A stretch of DNA of 10,817 nt, from contig DHVZ01000094.1 of assembly GCA_002412925.1 (NCBI GenBank), forward strand, positions 1 to 10,817. Reading direction: 5' to 3'. This stretch comes from Anaerolineales bacterium UBA5195 (lineage in GTDB: Bacteria > Chloroflexota > Anaerolineae > Anaerolineales > Villigracilaceae). A program made the position numbers and the translations under genes. This document shows, in pieces, positions 1 to 6,654 of the stretch (positions are counted from its first letter, which is position 1; each line of letters opens with the position of its first letter). The notes under the pieces were generated by a model. The model ran no database searches and was not told where the DNA came from. It saw only the letters and a program-made list of their open reading frames with translations.

Positions 1-321
1 CAAGAAAGGCACCACGCATTTCGTCGCCGCTTTGGCGTTGAATGCAGCTATCGGATCTTACGGCGTTTGCGAGCCACAACAACTTCCCGTAATCCAGTCT
101 TGCGCTTTTTCTTGCTGAGCCTGGGTTTGATCCTGACCAGTGTTTGGGTCCTTCTCCGTTGGGAGTTCGCTCGTTTACTCGCAACCGGCCTGCGCCGCGT
201 CGATGAAAAGTTATTCCGCCTTCATCGATTTAGCAAACTACTAATCCGCTCCATTGAAAAACTTTACGGCACAATTTCTGCCATCCCTACTCACCTTTCA
301 CCGCAATCTGTGATTTACTGA
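1..321 (+). CDS. Transposase, C-terminal part (DDE, IS4-superfamily-like), cut by window edge
   Basis: The frame is open from base 1 to a TGA at 319-321, giving 106 residues of a protein that begins outside the window; the internal ATG at 67 is not a real start. Residues 8-18 read RRRFGVECSYR, which matches the R...E..YR signature around the catalytic Glu of IS4-superfamily transposases, so E14 is probably the third acidic residue of the DDE triad. It is followed by RATTTSRNPVLRFF and a hydrophobic stretch ending in VWVLLRW, a tail typical of transposases of the ISH3-like group. It is the only plus-strand gene here, opposite to the whole operon, which fits a mobile insertion. The exact IS family is from memory of the motif and is uncertain. 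The element's right end should lie between 322 and about 358, before the phosphofructokinase remnant starts. Confidence 0.75.
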   Translation, partial: QERHHAFRRRFGVECSYRILRRLRATTTSRNPVLRFFLLSLGLILTSVWVLLRWEFARLLATGLRRVDEKLFRLHRFSKLLIRSIEKLYGTISAIPTHLSPQSVIY

Positions 322-358
322 ATTTGGTTCAGGCGCGAATGTATGAGCTTATACAGGC

Positions 359-609
359 TCACCTCACCCGTGTATCCATTGCAAACCTTGCGTGGCCACC
401 AGCAAGCCCAACAGGCAAGCCGTCACTGCCACCAACCTGCTTCTCATGCGCCGCGAAAAGGTGGTAGGCCATAGTGATGGCGTTGTATTGGGCGCCTTCG
501 GTCACCATTACGATGGCGTGAGCCTGTCCACGCTCGTAGGCGTTCCTTAATTCTGTCGCCAGGTCTTCGGGATTGGTCTGACTTCCGAAATCGCAATTGC
601 TTCAGCATT
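359..609 (-). pseudogene. Decayed 6-phosphofructokinase remnant
   Basis: Minus-strand translation gives pieces of a PfkA-family protein in different frames. Near 609-580 one frame reads NAEAIAISEV, comparable to the GAEAIxIPEV segment of PFKs. From 577 a second frame reads TNPEDLATELRNAYERGQ then AHAIVMVTEGAQYNA, a strong match to the helix and the GKxHAIVVVAEGA strand of PFK. Around 470-430 another frame gives SRLVAVTACLLG, like the SRLGAxA helix near the C-terminus, and LPVGLAGGHARF follows in yet another frame before TGA at 359-361. The LGHxQRGG segment expected between these pieces is missing. The gene is thus frameshifted, internally deleted and without its N-terminal half. It sits between the transposase tail and clpB, so an insertion and deletion event is the likely cause. 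This stretch explains most of the 310-bp gap before clpB. Confidence 0.7.
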
Positions 610-632
610 CGATGCCTTGATTGATCTCTAGC

Positions 633-3230
633 TTAGGCAGTCATGGGCTGGTCAGGTGTCAGAACCTTAAATTCCAGCCCTTCCTTGCCACGCTCTACAT
701 GGATGGTCTCACCTTCATGGAACGCGCCGCTCAGGATCTTTACCGCCAGCGGGTCTTGCAACTCGCGCTGGATCGCTCGTTTGAGGGGGCGGGCGCCGTA
801 ATCGGCGTCGTAACCGACCTCGGCCAGGTAGGCGCGCGCCTCCGGGCTGATCTCCAACCGAAAGCCGCGTCCTGCCAGCAGTGCGGAAACATGCCGCAGT
901 TGGATTTCCACCACCTGTACCAGATCTTCGCGGCTGAGCGCATGGAAGATGATAATCTCATCGATGCGGTTCAGGAACTCGGGTCGGAAATGCGCCTGCA
1001 GGGCATGCGTGATTGCATCGCGCATGATGTTGACTTCCCTGCCCCCCATCCAAAGTTCTCCCCCGAGGTTGGAAGTCATAATGACCAGTGTGTTGCGAAA
1101 ATCAACTGTGCGGCCTTGCCCGTCGGTCAGGCGGCCATCATCCAGCAGTTGCAGGAGCACGTTGAAGACATCCGGGTGAGCTTTCTCGATTTCATCGAAC
1201 AGCACCACACAATAGGGGCGGCGCCGCACTAATTCGGTCAACTGGCCGCCTTCCTCGTAGCCGACATACCCAGGCGGTGCGCCAATCAGGCGGCTGACGG
1301 TGTGTTTCTCCTGGTATTCGCTCATGTCAATCCGAATCATGGCGTGTTCATCGTCAAACATGAATTCGGCCAGCGCGCGCGCTAGTTCGGTCTTGCCGAC
1401 GCCGGTTGGGCCAAGAAAGATGAACGAGCCCAGCGGACGGTTCGAATCCTGCAACCCGGCTCGCGCGCGGCGCAGAGCGTTCGAGACGGCCTTAAGGGCT
1501 GGCTCCTGCCCGACAACCCGTTCGCGCAGCCGATCTTCCATGTGCAAGAGTTTATGGGTCTCGCCTTCCAGAAGTTTTGAAATCGGGATGTGGGTCCAGC
1601 GCGCAACGATCTGGGCAATTTCCTCGGCATCCACTTCCTCTTTGAGCAAAGCCCCACCCTGAGCCTGCACCTCCTTCAGGTGGCGTTCCCCTTCTGCCAG
1701 TTTCTTTTCCAACTCTCGCAAGGTTTCATAGCGCAGGCGCGCAACCTTTTCCAGGTCGGCCTGTCGTTCAGCGCGTTCGATCTCCTGGCGGGTTTGGTCG
1801 ATCTGCTCCTTGGTTGTGCGCAATTCGGCGATAGCCTGTTTCTCGGTCTGCCAGCGCGCCTGGAGTTCGTGCGACTTTTCCTTCAGATTCGCCAGTTCTT
1901 TTTCGATGTTTTCCAGCCGCTCTTTGGATGCCTTGTCTTTTTCCTTTTTTAGCGCCTGGCGCTCGATCTCGAGCTGCATCACCTGCCGGTCAACATCGTC
2001 CAACGCCTGCGGCTTGGAATCGATCTCGGTTCTCAGCCGCGCACCCGCCTCGTCGATCAGGTCAATGGCTTTATCGGGCAGGAAGCGATCGCTGATGTAA
2101 CGCTGCGACAGCGTCGCGGCGGCCAGGACGGCAGCATCGGTGATGCGGACCCCATGATGAACTTCGTAACGCTCCTTGAGTCCGCGCAGGATGCTGACGG
2201 TATCTTCCGCTGAGGGCTCTTCGACGATGACAGGCTGGAAGCGGCGCTCGAGGGCGGGGTCCTTCTCAATATATTTGCGATACTCGTTGAGCGTGGTTGC
2301 GCCGATCAGATGCAGTTCGCCGCGCGCCAGCATGGGTTTGAGCATATTGCTGGCGTCCATGGCGCCCTCAGCCGCGCCTGTGCCAACGACCGTGTGCATT
2401 TCATCCAGAAACAGGATGATCTCCCCTTCAGAATCGGTGATCTCTTTCAAAACGGCTTTCAGGCGTTCTTCAAACTCGCCACGGAACTTGGCTCCGGCCA
2501 CCAGAGCACCCATATCCAGTTGAAAGAGACGTTTGTGCTTGAGTCCTTCGGGGACATCCCCATTAATCATCCGCTGGGCCAGACCCTCAACGATGGCAGT
2601 CTTGCCAACGCCTGGTTCGCCGATCAGGGCCGGGTTGTTCTTCGTCCGGCGCGAGAGAATCTGAATCGTCCGGCGGATCTCCTCGTCGCGCCCGATGACC
2701 GGGTCGAGTTTCCCCTGGCGGGCCATGGCGGTCAGGTCCTTGCCATATTTCTCCAAAGATTGGAAGGTGCCTTCGGGGTTTTGCGAGGTGACCCGCTGCG
2801 AACCGCGCACTTGTTTTAGCGCGGCCAGGATCGCATCCTTGGTCAGGCCAAACTGAGTCAAGCGCTTGCTTTCGCTGCTGTCGGCCAGGGCCAGGAGCAG
2901 ATGCTCGGTGGAGACATAATCATCCTGCATACCCTTGGCATAGCGTTCGGCGCCGGTCAGAACTTCCGCTGTCTGGCCGGAGAGGCGGACTTCCAGATTG
3001 CTGCCCTGGATCTTGGGCTTTTTCTCCAGTTCGCCGGTCAGTTCTGCCTGGATGGCTTGTGTGCCGCCGGAAGCTTTGGTGATGATTGCCCGAACGATTC
3101 CATCTTCCTGTTGAACCAGCGCTAACAGCAAATGGATGGGTTCAACCACCTGGTGCTGGTAGTCTTGCGCCAGATTTTGAGCAGCCAGTAAGGCTTCCTG
3201 AGATTTTTGGGTGTACTTATCAAGATTCAT
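633..3230 (-). CDS. clpB: ATP-dependent disaggregase ClpB (Hsp100)
   Basis: ClpB is a hexameric cytoplasmic AAA+ machine that pulls proteins out of aggregates together with DnaK/DnaJ. The 865-residue product has the normal family length and full architecture: N-terminal Clp repeat domain (about 1-150), NBD1 with Walker A GEPGVGKT (204-211), Walker B ILFLDE (272-277), pore loop AGAKFRGEFEER and arginine-finger region ALERRF; the charged coiled-coil middle domain (about 405-525); NBD2 with Walker A GPTGVGKT (607-614), Walker B VVLFDE (675-680), pore loop GYVGYEEGG (654-662), FLNRIDE and sensor-2 GARP (812-815). The coiled-coil middle domain separates it from ClpA and ClpX. An in-frame ATG at 3296 exists, but the start at 3230 begins with MNLDKYTQKSQEALL, the usual ClpB N-terminus, and has GGAGG six bases upstream. 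It lies 16 bp after the CbpM-like gene, so it is the last gene of a chaperone operon. No key residue is missing. Confidence 0.98.
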   Translation of the reverse strand: MNLDKYTQKSQEALLAAQNLAQDYQHQVVEPIHLLLALVQQEDGIVRAIITKASGGTQAIQAELTGELEKKPKIQGSNLEVRLSGQTAEVLTGAERYAKGMQDDYVSTEHLLLALADSSESKRLTQFGLTKDAILAALKQVRGSQRVTSQNPEGTFQSLEKYGKDLTAMARQGKLDPVIGRDEEIRRTIQILSRRTKNNPALIGEPGVGKTAIVEGLAQRMINGDVPEGLKHKRLFQLDMGALVAGAKFRGEFEERLKAVLKEITDSEGEIILFLDEMHTVVGTGAAEGAMDASNMLKPMLARGELHLIGATTLNEYRKYIEKDPALERRFQPVIVEEPSAEDTVSILRGLKERYEVHHGVRITDAAVLAAATLSQRYISDRFLPDKAIDLIDEAGARLRTEIDSKPQALDDVDRQVMQLEIERQALKKEKDKASKERLENIEKELANLKEKSHELQARWQTEKQAIAELRTTKEQIDQTRQEIERAERQADLEKVARLRYETLRELEKKLAEGERHLKEVQAQGGALLKEEVDAEEIAQIVARWTHIPISKLLEGETHKLLHMEDRLRERVVGQEPALKAVSNALRRARAGLQDSNRPLGSFIFLGPTGVGKTELARALAEFMFDDEHAMIRIDMSEYQEKHTVSRLIGAPPGYVGYEEGGQLTELVRRRPYCVVLFDEIEKAHPDVFNVLLQLLDDGRLTDGQGRTVDFRNTLVIMTSNLGGELWMGGREVNIMRDAITHALQAHFRPEFLNRIDEIIIFHALSREDLVQVVEIQLRHVSALLAGRGFRLEISPEARAYLAEVGYDADYGARPLKRAIQRELQDPLAVKILSGAFHEGETIHVERGKEGLEFKVLTPDQPMTA

Positions 3231-3246
3231 AGAATCCTCCGTAATG

Positions 3247-3525
3247 TCATTCCTGAAATTCCAGCTCGATCCAGGTGGCCTCGTAATAGGTTTCACGGTA
3301 ACGAGCCAGACGCATCTGTTGGCTGGCAGACTGGGCGCTTAGTTCGGTTTCCAGGTGGCGAATTTGAGACTGTAATTCAATCACCTGGCTGCGCAGGCGA
3401 AGGATGGCCTCGGCGGCAGATGTGTTCACACCCAGGTCTGTGTTTAAACGACGCTGACAGCGCAACTCATAGCCTTCGTATGGACCATAAAGATATCTTT
3501 TTGGGGATGAATTTTCGGATTTCAT
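3247..3525 (-). CDS. CbpM-like chaperone modulator (short)
   Basis: This 92-aa protein starts with ATG inside the last codons of cbpA (ATGA overlap), so translation is coupled to the J-protein gene. Residues 25-62 contain RRLNTDLGVNTSAAEAIL followed by a heptad-like helix (LRSQVIELQSQIRHLETEL). This resembles the "dLGvnlaGaexxLxL" stretch and C-terminal helix of CbpM and HspR-type MerR proteins, which bind J-domains or regulate heat-shock genes. Only about 20 residues precede this segment, so the N-terminal winged-helix part is short or absent compared with typical CbpM (about 100 aa) or HspR. The tail (70-92) is rich in Tyr, Arg and Glu. Position between cbpA and clpB strongly supports a modulator role for CbpA; sequence alone gives moderate support. 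The alternative is a small, HspR-derived coiled-coil protein with no DNA binding. Confidence 0.7.
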   Translation of the reverse strand: MKSENSSPKRYLYGPYEGYELRCQRRLNTDLGVNTSAAEAILRLRSQVIELQSQIRHLETELSAQSASQQMRLARYRETYYEATWIELEFQE

Positions 3526-4475
3526 GCCTTCACCTCATTTGGGGTGCGGTCAGCCCGGGAGGCGGCCAACTCACGGATGCTGTTGACTTCCAACTCGGTC
3601 AGAGAATCAGGCAGCACCAGCCTGACCAGAGCAAACAGGTCGCCGCGTGTTTTGAGATCGCCCAGGTGGGGCATACCCTTGCCGCGCAGCCGGAAACTCC
3701 GCCCGGCATTGGTGCGTGGGGGAATGGTCAGAATCAGCGGTCGTTCCAGCGAGGAAATGCGGATTTCACCGCCCGCAATGGCGGTGAATAGATCGACCGG
3801 GACCTCCATGTGTAAATTATCCCCATCCCGTTCGAAACTGGCATGTGGCAGAACCTGGACGATTAAGTACAAATCCCCAGCCGGGCCGCCGTTCTGACCT
3901 GGTTCTCCCTGGCCTGCCAAACGGACGCGTGAGCCGGTGCGCACACCTGCCGGAAGACCGGCCTTGATCCGGTGCCCATCGATTTCGAGGAGGCGTTCCG
4001 TGCCCTGAAAGGCCTCTTCCAGGGTCAGATCGACTTCGTAATCGAGATCACGGCCTCGGCGTGGGCCGCCTCGGCCACTTTTCCGCGTTTGTCCAAACAG
4101 ACTGGAAAAGAAGTCGGAATACGGCGAGTCGCTGCCAAACAGGTCTTCCAGATCTTCCGGATTGACAGTTTGGGTGCGCGCCCCTTGGCCAGGTTCCGCT
4201 GACCAGTTTTGCCAGTTGAAATCTTGCTGGCGCTGGCCGGTTTTCTGCCATTGCTGGTATTCAGCCCGCAGCTCATCGTACTTCTTGCGCTGCTTCGCAT
4301 CCGAGAGAACCTGGTACGCCTCGTTATAGGTCTTGAATTTCTCTTCGGCTTCCTTGTTGCCGGGGTTGACATCCGGATGATGTTTGCGCGCCAACTGGCG
4401 GAAGGTTTGCTGGATGACTTTCTTATCGGCGTTCGGCGCGACACCCAAGATTTCATAATAATCTTTAAAGTCCAT
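3522..4475 (-). CDS. cbpA: J-domain co-chaperone, CbpA/DnaJ type without zinc finger
   Basis: This protein stimulates the ATPase of DnaK and delivers substrates to it, here probably feeding ClpB. The N-terminal J-domain (1-70) has DYYEILGV and the HPD motif at 33-35 in RKHHPDVNPG. A linker (about 75-140) carries DLFGSDSPYSDFFSSLFG and a basic RRGRD stretch. The C-terminal beta-sandwich substrate domains (about 143-290) include DLTLEEAFQG, a glycine-rich LAGQGEPGQNGG turn and LRGKGMPHLG. The four CxxCxGxG repeats of classical DnaJ are absent, and the length (317 aa) fits the CbpA class. Its start lies 11 bp after the preceding stop with only a weak Shine-Dalgarno, so translation is probably coupled to the upstream 85-aa gene. 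Its TGA overlaps the ATG of the CbpM-like gene. Confidence 0.93.
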   Translation of the reverse strand: MDFKDYYEILGVAPNADKKVIQQTFRQLARKHHPDVNPGNKEAEEKFKTYNEAYQVLSDAKQRKKYDELRAEYQQWQKTGQRQQDFNWQNWSAEPGQGARTQTVNPEDLEDLFGSDSPYSDFFSSLFGQTRKSGRGGPRRGRDLDYEVDLTLEEAFQGTERLLEIDGHRIKAGLPAGVRTGSRVRLAGQGEPGQNGGPAGDLYLIVQVLPHASFERDGDNLHMEVPVDLFTAIAGGEIRISSLERPLILTIPPRTNAGRSFRLRGKGMPHLGDLKTRGDLFALVRLVLPDSLTELEVNSIRELAASRADRTPNEVKA

Positions 4476-4486
4476 TGGGCACCGTC

Positions 4487-4744
4487 TTATTCGTCTTCCT
4501 GCTCACTGGCTGACTCTTTACTCTTTCTGGAGAGCCATCTTTTATAAGCAGACTCAATTTCATCTGTTGTGTGGGTATCGCAGGCGACCAGCGGTTGTTG
4601 AGCATCCGGCACAATTTGACCGCCGGGGCTGGTCACAGTGCAATCCACCAACTTATTGTCCGGGGTATAGACGGCCAGTAGATTGAATAGTTTGGCGCAG
4701 ACGAGGCAGCCATGTATTTCCACTGCATTTTTATTTTCAGACAT
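4487..4744 (-). CDS. Small conserved-looking cysteine-motif protein, unknown function
   Basis: I do not recognise a named family. The 85-aa product starts at the ATG at 4744, with an alternative ATG two codons earlier at 4750; both overlap the end of the upstream gene by a few bases, so translation is likely coupled. A CLVCAKLF motif (Cys13, Cys16) is followed by Cys35 in LVDCTVTSPGG and by CDTHTTDEIESAYKRW (Cys56, His58). This arrangement could bind a metal ion, but no ligand set is established. The last 15 residues are charged and probably disordered (KSKESASEQEDE). A much longer same-frame extension to 5170 is open only because it runs antisense-free through the upstream gene in another frame, and it looks like no protein. 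The gene sits 11 bp before cbpA, so it belongs to the chaperone operon; a role in protein quality control is an inference from position only. Confidence 0.8.
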   Translation of the reverse strand: MSENKNAVEIHGCLVCAKLFNLLAVYTPDNKLVDCTVTSPGGQIVPDAQQPLVACDTHTTDEIESAYKRWLSRKSKESASEQEDE

Positions 4745-5213
4745 GCTCATCTGTCTTTTGGAGCCAACCTTTCTTCTGCCAGGAATCCAAATATCTGGGC
4801 TCGGGCCAATATTTTCCGGGAATGAAGTCGGAGCACTCAACAGGAAATATGCCCCCGCCACGGTTGGATCGCGACCAGCCGAATTCGATCTCGCGATCAC
4901 AGCCTGCGCAATTGACATAAAACTTGTCATTTCCCGGGTTGTTCTGCGGTTCGAAGATTTCATATTCTTCTGGTTTGGAAGCAGAGTCATCTTTTGCATA
5001 CTCACCGAAGTCGCCTCGCTCAACTTCACCGTCCAGATTTTTCTGTACTTTTTCTTTAAATTCGAAATGCCAGCGATGATCAGCCTCGAGTGACCCCCAT
5101 TCCTGCCAGGTTTCGCTCTCAGGCCCGGCCAGGATGCTCCAAACACGGTAGACGGACAGTTTATGGCCATCGCATGTTTTACAGGTAAACTCCCATGGTT
5201 GCTGTTCGTTCAT
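4737..5213 (-). CDS. Cytoplasmic protein with two CxxC knuckles, unknown function
   Basis: The 158-aa product starts at ATG 5213 (MNEQQPWEFTCKTC), preceded by AAGGAG eight bases upstream; an in-frame ATG at 5240 lacks a comparable site. It has two CxxC pairs: FTCKTCDGH (Cys11, Cys14) near the N-terminus and VNCAGCDREIEFGW (Cys102, Cys105) in the C-terminal half, plus a lone Cys127. The four cysteines could form one zinc-ribbon-like site, with the acidic stretch (about 57-90, GEVERGDFGEYAKDDSAS) in between. There is no signal peptide or membrane segment, and Trp and aromatic residues are frequent. I do not know the family. The gene overlaps the next gene by eight bases, tying it to the cbpA-clpB operon. 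Its start codon lies inside a 192-bp direct repeat, and the matching codon in the other repeat copy is ACG. Confidence 0.85.
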   Translation of the reverse strand: MNEQQPWEFTCKTCDGHKLSVYRVWSILAGPESETWQEWGSLEADHRWHFEFKEKVQKNLDGEVERGDFGEYAKDDSASKPEEYEIFEPQNNPGNDKFYVNCAGCDREIEFGWSRSNRGGGIFPVECSDFIPGKYWPEPRYLDSWQKKGWLQKTDEHV

Positions 5214-5396
5214 GGCTGCACTCCTTCTGGCAATTCTCATAACCGCTTGGATTGATTGGTTTTGAACGCGATCCAGCGGGTTGGTTTAGTAGTTCCGCTG
5301 TTGGTTGCGACGTTCACAAACCTGGCGTTCCACCGCATCCAAAGCACCATCCAGGGTGGATTCGAAATGCTCACCTTTTTCGGTGGCTGCGATATT
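5205..5396 (-). repeat. Direct repeat copy A (192 bp), pairs with 6200-6391
   Basis: This block aligns without any gap to 6200-6391 at a constant offset of 995 bp. I counted 20 mismatches over 192 positions, about 90% identity. It contains the last 36 codons of an HPF-like gene, the following untranslated spacer, and the Shine-Dalgarno and first codons of the 158-aa cysteine gene. Similarity stops sharply at 5396, inside the HPF-like coding sequence, and at about 5205, just inside the next gene. Confidence 0.95.
5286..5396 (-). pseudogene. Truncated second copy of the HPF/RaiA-like gene (3' end only)
   Basis: Minus-strand translation gives NIAATEKGEHFESTLDGA then LDAVERQVCERRNQQRNY and a TAA at 5286-5288. 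This matches the C-terminal 36 residues of the intact HPF-like protein at 6281-6610 with five substitutions. Upstream of 5396 the similarity ends: an in-frame ATG at 5405 has no ribosome-binding site, and an in-frame TGA lies just before it. The N-terminal two thirds of the gene are gone. The piece fills part of the 242-bp gap between the coiled-coil gene and the 158-aa cysteine gene. The remaining bases of that gap (about 5397-5455) show nothing I can identify. It is a duplication relic, not a working gene. Confidence 0.9.
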
Positions 5397-5455
5397 TTTG
5401 TACATTTTCGGTAATCATCGACAATGGTATAGCGCCGACTGAACGCGCAACGGCT

Positions 5456-6178
5456 TTATTTCTTGCCAAACAGCAAGGTTTCCACAGACTGTAGATTTTT
5501 AGCCAACAATCCAAGATCTGCCTGCGCGGTGCGCGAGTCGGTATCCACGCTATCCAATATCAGCTTGAGACGTGTCTGCATGCTGGCCGCCAAGTTGGCG
5601 TCAACCGTTTCTACCAATGGTTTCAAAGTTTCCAAACGAACGGCTATGTCCGACAAAGCAACTTTAGCCCCTGAAAGGTTATCGCTTTGGAGTTCGATAT
5701 GGGCAGTCTTGAGTTCAACAAGTGTTCTGAGTAATTCGATATGCAGATTGCCGGAATCCAAGTTTACCTGCAAATTCTCTTTGTCCAGTTCGAGCGCCGA
5801 AATGCGGTCATTTGTCGCTGCCAGTTGCGCTGACAGATCATCCACCTGACTTTGCGAGTCTGCCATGGATTGTTTCGCCTGGCTGAGTTCATCTTGCGTT
5901 TGCGTTAAGTTCTCGGTCAGCTCGGCTTTCATGGGGCTATAGCGCGCAAAGTGGTTGGTCAGAAAACCTGCTAGAAAAACGATAACAACTGCCGCCAGCC
6001 CAATCAATGCAAGAAGCAGTATACGTTGGAAACTCTCCATTTTTTTGGGCTTTTCCGCTTGAGCAGAGAAAGATTCTGTCTCTGCATGTTCTAATTCAGG
6101 CGCAGGTTGTTCCGAGGCGGGAGCGGGTGAAACAGTTTCGGGGTTTTCGGATTCTGGTTTATTCGGTTCAACAGTCAT
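5456..6178 (-). CDS. Membrane-anchored coiled-coil protein, unknown function
   Basis: The 240-aa product starts at ATG 6178 (MTVEPNKPESEN), with AAGGAG eight bases upstream; an earlier in-frame ATG at 6235 falls in the repeat and lacks this. Residues 1-46 are rich in Pro, Glu, Ser and Ala and probably disordered. One hydrophobic helix spans about 53-74 (RILLLALIGLAAVVIVFLAG), preceded by basic EKPKK, which suggests an N-in, C-out single-pass topology. Residues 83-143 form a long coiled coil rich in Gln, Asp, Ser and Leu, followed by a helical region (145-235) with repeated LxxL spacing and the end LLFGKK. There is no catalytic motif and I recognise no family. It lies between the HPF-like gene and the chaperone genes, 102 bp after the former. 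It may sense or scaffold at the membrane, but that is a guess from architecture. Confidence 0.88.
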   Translation of the reverse strand: MTVEPNKPESENPETVSPAPASEQPAPELEHAETESFSAQAEKPKKMESFQRILLLALIGLAAVVIVFLAGFLTNHFARYSPMKAELTENLTQTQDELSQAKQSMADSQSQVDDLSAQLAATNDRISALELDKENLQVNLDSGNLHIELLRTLVELKTAHIELQSDNLSGAKVALSDIAVRLETLKPLVETVDANLAASMQTRLKLILDSVDTDSRTAQADLGLLAKNLQSVETLLFGKK

Positions 6179-6199
6179 CGTGATACTCCTTGATTGGTT

Positions 6200-6391
6200 T
6201 TCGTTCGTGGCTGCGCTCTTTTTGACAATCATCATAACCGCTTGAATTGAGTGGCTTTGAACGCGATCCAGTGGGTTGGTTTAGTAGTTTCGCTGTTGTT
6301 TGCGATATTCACGAACCTGGCGTTCCACCGCATCCAAAGCGCCATTCAGGGTGGGTTCGAAATGCTCACCTTTTTCGGTAGCTGCGATATT
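6200..6391 (-). repeat. Direct repeat copy B (192 bp), pairs with 5205-5396
   Basis: Same unit as 5205-5396, without gaps. This copy lies at the 3' end of the intact HPF-like gene and runs through the spacer towards the coiled-coil gene. Here the codon equivalent to the start of the cysteine gene is ACG, in frame with the coiled-coil gene, whose own start lies ten codons further on with a separate Shine-Dalgarno. Confidence 0.95.
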
Positions 6392-6610
6392 CTCTGCGCC
6401 CATATAGACAACGATGGTCACTTCGTTTATATAGGCTGTCTCACGTTCTTTGGCAGGCAGCTTAAAGTTAACCATCGCGCCTGAAATATCGTTGTGACCT
6501 TCTGCCAGTTTGCTAAGCCGGTTTACGGCCTGAGTGTAGAAGGCGTTCTCACTTTTCTTCACATCATCAATTTCATTATTAAACTCAATCGGAAAATTTG
6601 CTTTATCCAT
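6281..6610 (-). CDS. HPF/RaiA-family ribosome-associated protein
   Basis: Members of this family bind the 30S decoding channel, block tRNA and mRNA, and store ribosomes in stress or stationary phase. The 109-aa product (start ATG 6610, AAGGAG seven bases upstream) has the length of a short HPF or YfiA protein without the long dimerising tail. The pattern fits the S30AE fold: a first strand FPIEFNN, a helix with VNRLSKLAEGHNDI, strands GAMVNFKL and NEVTIVVYMGAENIAA, then a final helix ALDAVERQVREYRKQQRNY. The similarity to classic HPF is distant; the sequence resembles the divergent group usually described as ribosome-associated HPF/RaiA-like. It lies 44 bp after the eRF1-like gene, and the pairing supports a joint role at the ribosome. 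A truncated copy of its 3' end sits about 1 kb downstream. Confidence 0.82.
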   Translation of the reverse strand: MDKANFPIEFNNEIDDVKKSENAFYTQAVNRLSKLAEGHNDISGAMVNFKLPAKERETAYINEVTIVVYMGAENIAATEKGEHFEPTLNGALDAVERQVREYRKQQRNY

Positions 6611-6654
6611 TTTTATCTCCTTGGGTTTCTCTTTATCCAAACAGATCGCCAACA

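Noticed and set aside
341..354. Near-palindrome GTATGAGCTTATAC after the transposase as a terminator or IS end
   Set aside because: The stem is short, has a mismatch and no T-run, and the matching IS end lies outside the window, so it cannot be assigned.
621..1232. Plus-strand open frame of 203 codons opposite the clpB 3' end
   Set aside because: It is the mirror of a conserved clpB coding region, has no ribosome-binding site and its translation has no recognisable motif.
2310..2819. Plus-strand open frame of 169 codons inside clpB
   Set aside because: Lies fully antisense to the conserved NBD1 region of ClpB; open only through codon bias.
3231..3296. Upstream ATG for clpB giving 22 extra residues
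   Set aside because: It would overlap the CbpM-like gene by 50 bases; the start at 3230 has GGAGG and the canonical ClpB N-terminus.
4751..5170. Long in-frame extension of the 85-aa cysteine gene to an ATG at 5170
   Set aside because: It overlaps the 158-aa gene in another frame, reads as low-quality protein, and the compact start at 4744 or 4750 explains the gene.
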